The position numbers and the translations under genes are program-made. From NCBI GenBank assembly GCA_934096735.1, contig CAKOMS010000012.1, positions 1 through 24,340 on the forward strand: a DNA stretch of 24,340 nucleotides. Reading direction: 5' to 3'. This document shows positions 23,824-24,340 of the stretch, in pieces. Source of the stretch: an uncultured Bacilli bacterium (GTDB taxonomy: Bacteria > Bacillota_I > Bacilli_A > RF39 > UBA660). The notes under the pieces were generated by a model. It searched no databases, was not told where the DNA came from, and saw only the letters and a program-made list of their open reading frames with translations. The first letter of the stretch is position 1. Each line of letters starts with the position of its first letter.

Positions 23824-24026
23824 AAAATATTTTATATTTAGTAGGTGGCTTAATTGTTGGAGTTATTTTAGGATTTTTAATATCTAGAATGGTTATGAAA
23901 AAGTTTTTAACTAAGAATCCTCCAATAAATGAAAAAATGATTGAAGCAATGATGAGTGGGATGGGAAGAAAACCTAGTCAAAAGCAAGTAAAACAAGTAA
24001 TGCAACAAATGAATAGATTCAAATAA
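23817..24026 (+). CDS. yneF: UPF0154 (YneF) family membrane protein
   Basis: This is a 69-residue protein with one N-terminal membrane helix (about residues 5-24, ILYLVGGLIVGVILGFLISR) and a conserved cytoplasmic tail with NPPINEKMI, MMSGMG and KPSQKQVKQVMQQMN. These motifs define UPF0154. The function is not established. Its ATG lies in the last codons of mscL, with AAGGAAAAG upstream, so the two are probably co-translated. Confidence 0.93.
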   Translation: MLENILYLVGGLIVGVILGFLISRMVMKKFLTKNPPINEKMIEAMMSGMGRKPSQKQVKQVMQQMNRFK

Positions 24027-24029
24027 TAG

Positions 24030-24058
24030 TTGTATAAAATAAAATTGTTTTGTATAAT
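24030..24058 (+). promoter_or_regulatory. serS promoter
   Basis: TTGTAT (24030-24035) and a perfect TATAAT (24053-24058) are separated by 17 bases. The start near 24065 lies about 45 bases before the first T-box helix. Confidence 0.6.
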
Positions 24059-24107
24059 TTATTTGTAAAGCAAAGAAGAAAGATAAGTAATTAATTCGAT
24101 TTTTTAT

Positions 24108-24261
24108 AGAGAGTTAGTGCATGGTGTAAACTAATAATTGGAAATTAATGAATCTACTTTCTGAGCGTATTAATAAATACCGGTTGAACCGTTAAAACAC
24201 AGAGTAATATAAAGGATGGTACCGCAGAATTGCTCCTTAGGGAGTTTTCTGTGGTTTTTTT
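24108..24261 (+). promoter_or_regulatory. T-box riboswitch (serine, specifier UCU) with terminator/antiterminator
   Basis: Stem I closes with AGAGAG (24108-24113) and CTTTCT (24157-24162). It carries ATGGTG in the apical part and the specifier TCT (24153-24155), a serine codon. The conserved T-box AAGGATGGTACCGCAG is at 24212-24227. The terminator pairs CCGCAGAA/TTCTGTGG and CTCC/GGAG around TTAG (24222-24254), followed by seven T (24255-24261). Uncharged tRNA-Ser would stabilise the antiterminator and allow serS transcription. Stem I is short (55 bases). The UGGN bulge reads UGGU, which prefers discriminator A, whereas tRNA-Ser usually has G. Confidence 0.9.
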
Positions 24262-24279
24262 AAGAAAGGATGAATAAAA

Positions 24280-24340
24280 ATGTTAGATATAAAATTTGTT
24301 AGAGAAAATCCAGAAAAGGTAAAAGAAAATATAAAAAAGA
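24280..24340 (+). CDS. serS: Serine--tRNA ligase, 5' part (runs off the window)
   Basis: Only 20 codons are in the window. They read MLDIKFVRENPEKVKENIKK, the canonical beginning of the SerS tRNA-binding coiled coil. AGAAAGGA lies nine bases before the ATG at 24280. The upstream T-box with a serine specifier agrees with the identity. The product charges tRNA-Ser with serine. Confidence 0.93.
   Translation, partial: MLDIKFVRENPEKVKENIKK

Noticed and set aside
1..24340. CRISPR array, insertion sequence or transposase
   Set aside because: No regularly spaced direct repeats, terminal inverted repeats or transposase motifs were recognised; the only long repeat pair is VR/TR.

Overview
The window is AT-rich DNA of a low-GC Gram-positive bacterium. 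It carries PolC beside DnaE, PcrA, LigA, YqeG, YqeH, UPF0154 (YneF) and a T-box in front of serS. The genetic code looks standard: TGG is used for Trp, and TGA ends pcrA. Gene content and style suggest an uncultured gut member of the Bacilli or a Mollicutes-related lineage. That placement is inference; no 16S rRNA is present.

Positions 1-3660 are accessory DNA with the remains of a diversity-generating retroelement (DGR). A surface protein with a C-type-lectin-like C-terminus contains a 109-bp variable repeat (VR, 1748-1856). A gap-free template repeat (TR) copy lies at 2103-2211. Over the 108 codon-aligned bases, 19 of 25 differences fall on template adenines. A hairpin follows the VR, a second precedes the TR, and a structured spacer leads to an Avd-like gene (2385-2756) and the start of a DGR reverse transcriptase (2743-2967). 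The reverse transcriptase is cut after about 75 codons, before all catalytic motifs. The DNA there joins an antisense, frameshifted fragment of an AAA/DUF4143 ATPase gene (2968-3655). The target gene also has a run of ten G between its start codon and the rest of the reading frame, which puts it out of frame as sequenced. The locus thus appears to combine phase variation with targeted hypermutation, but is now without its own polymerase.

Positions 3738-4069 hold tRNA-Arg(CCG), its terminator and the pcrA promoter. From 4070 the DNA is conserved housekeeping sequence: pcrA, a sugar nucleotidyltransferase and ligA in one operon; rpmB (L28) alone on the minus strand; then a long run of dnaE, polC, fhs, yqeG, yqeH and mutL with very short gaps or overlaps. 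The products serve replication, repair, one-carbon metabolism and ribosome assembly.

After mutL comes a second surface protein with its own promoter (21527-23317). It is a paralogue of the DGR target with the same N-terminal and C-terminal modules but no template repeat. It is followed by mscL, a yneF-family gene, and a serine T-box with the first codons of serS at the right edge.
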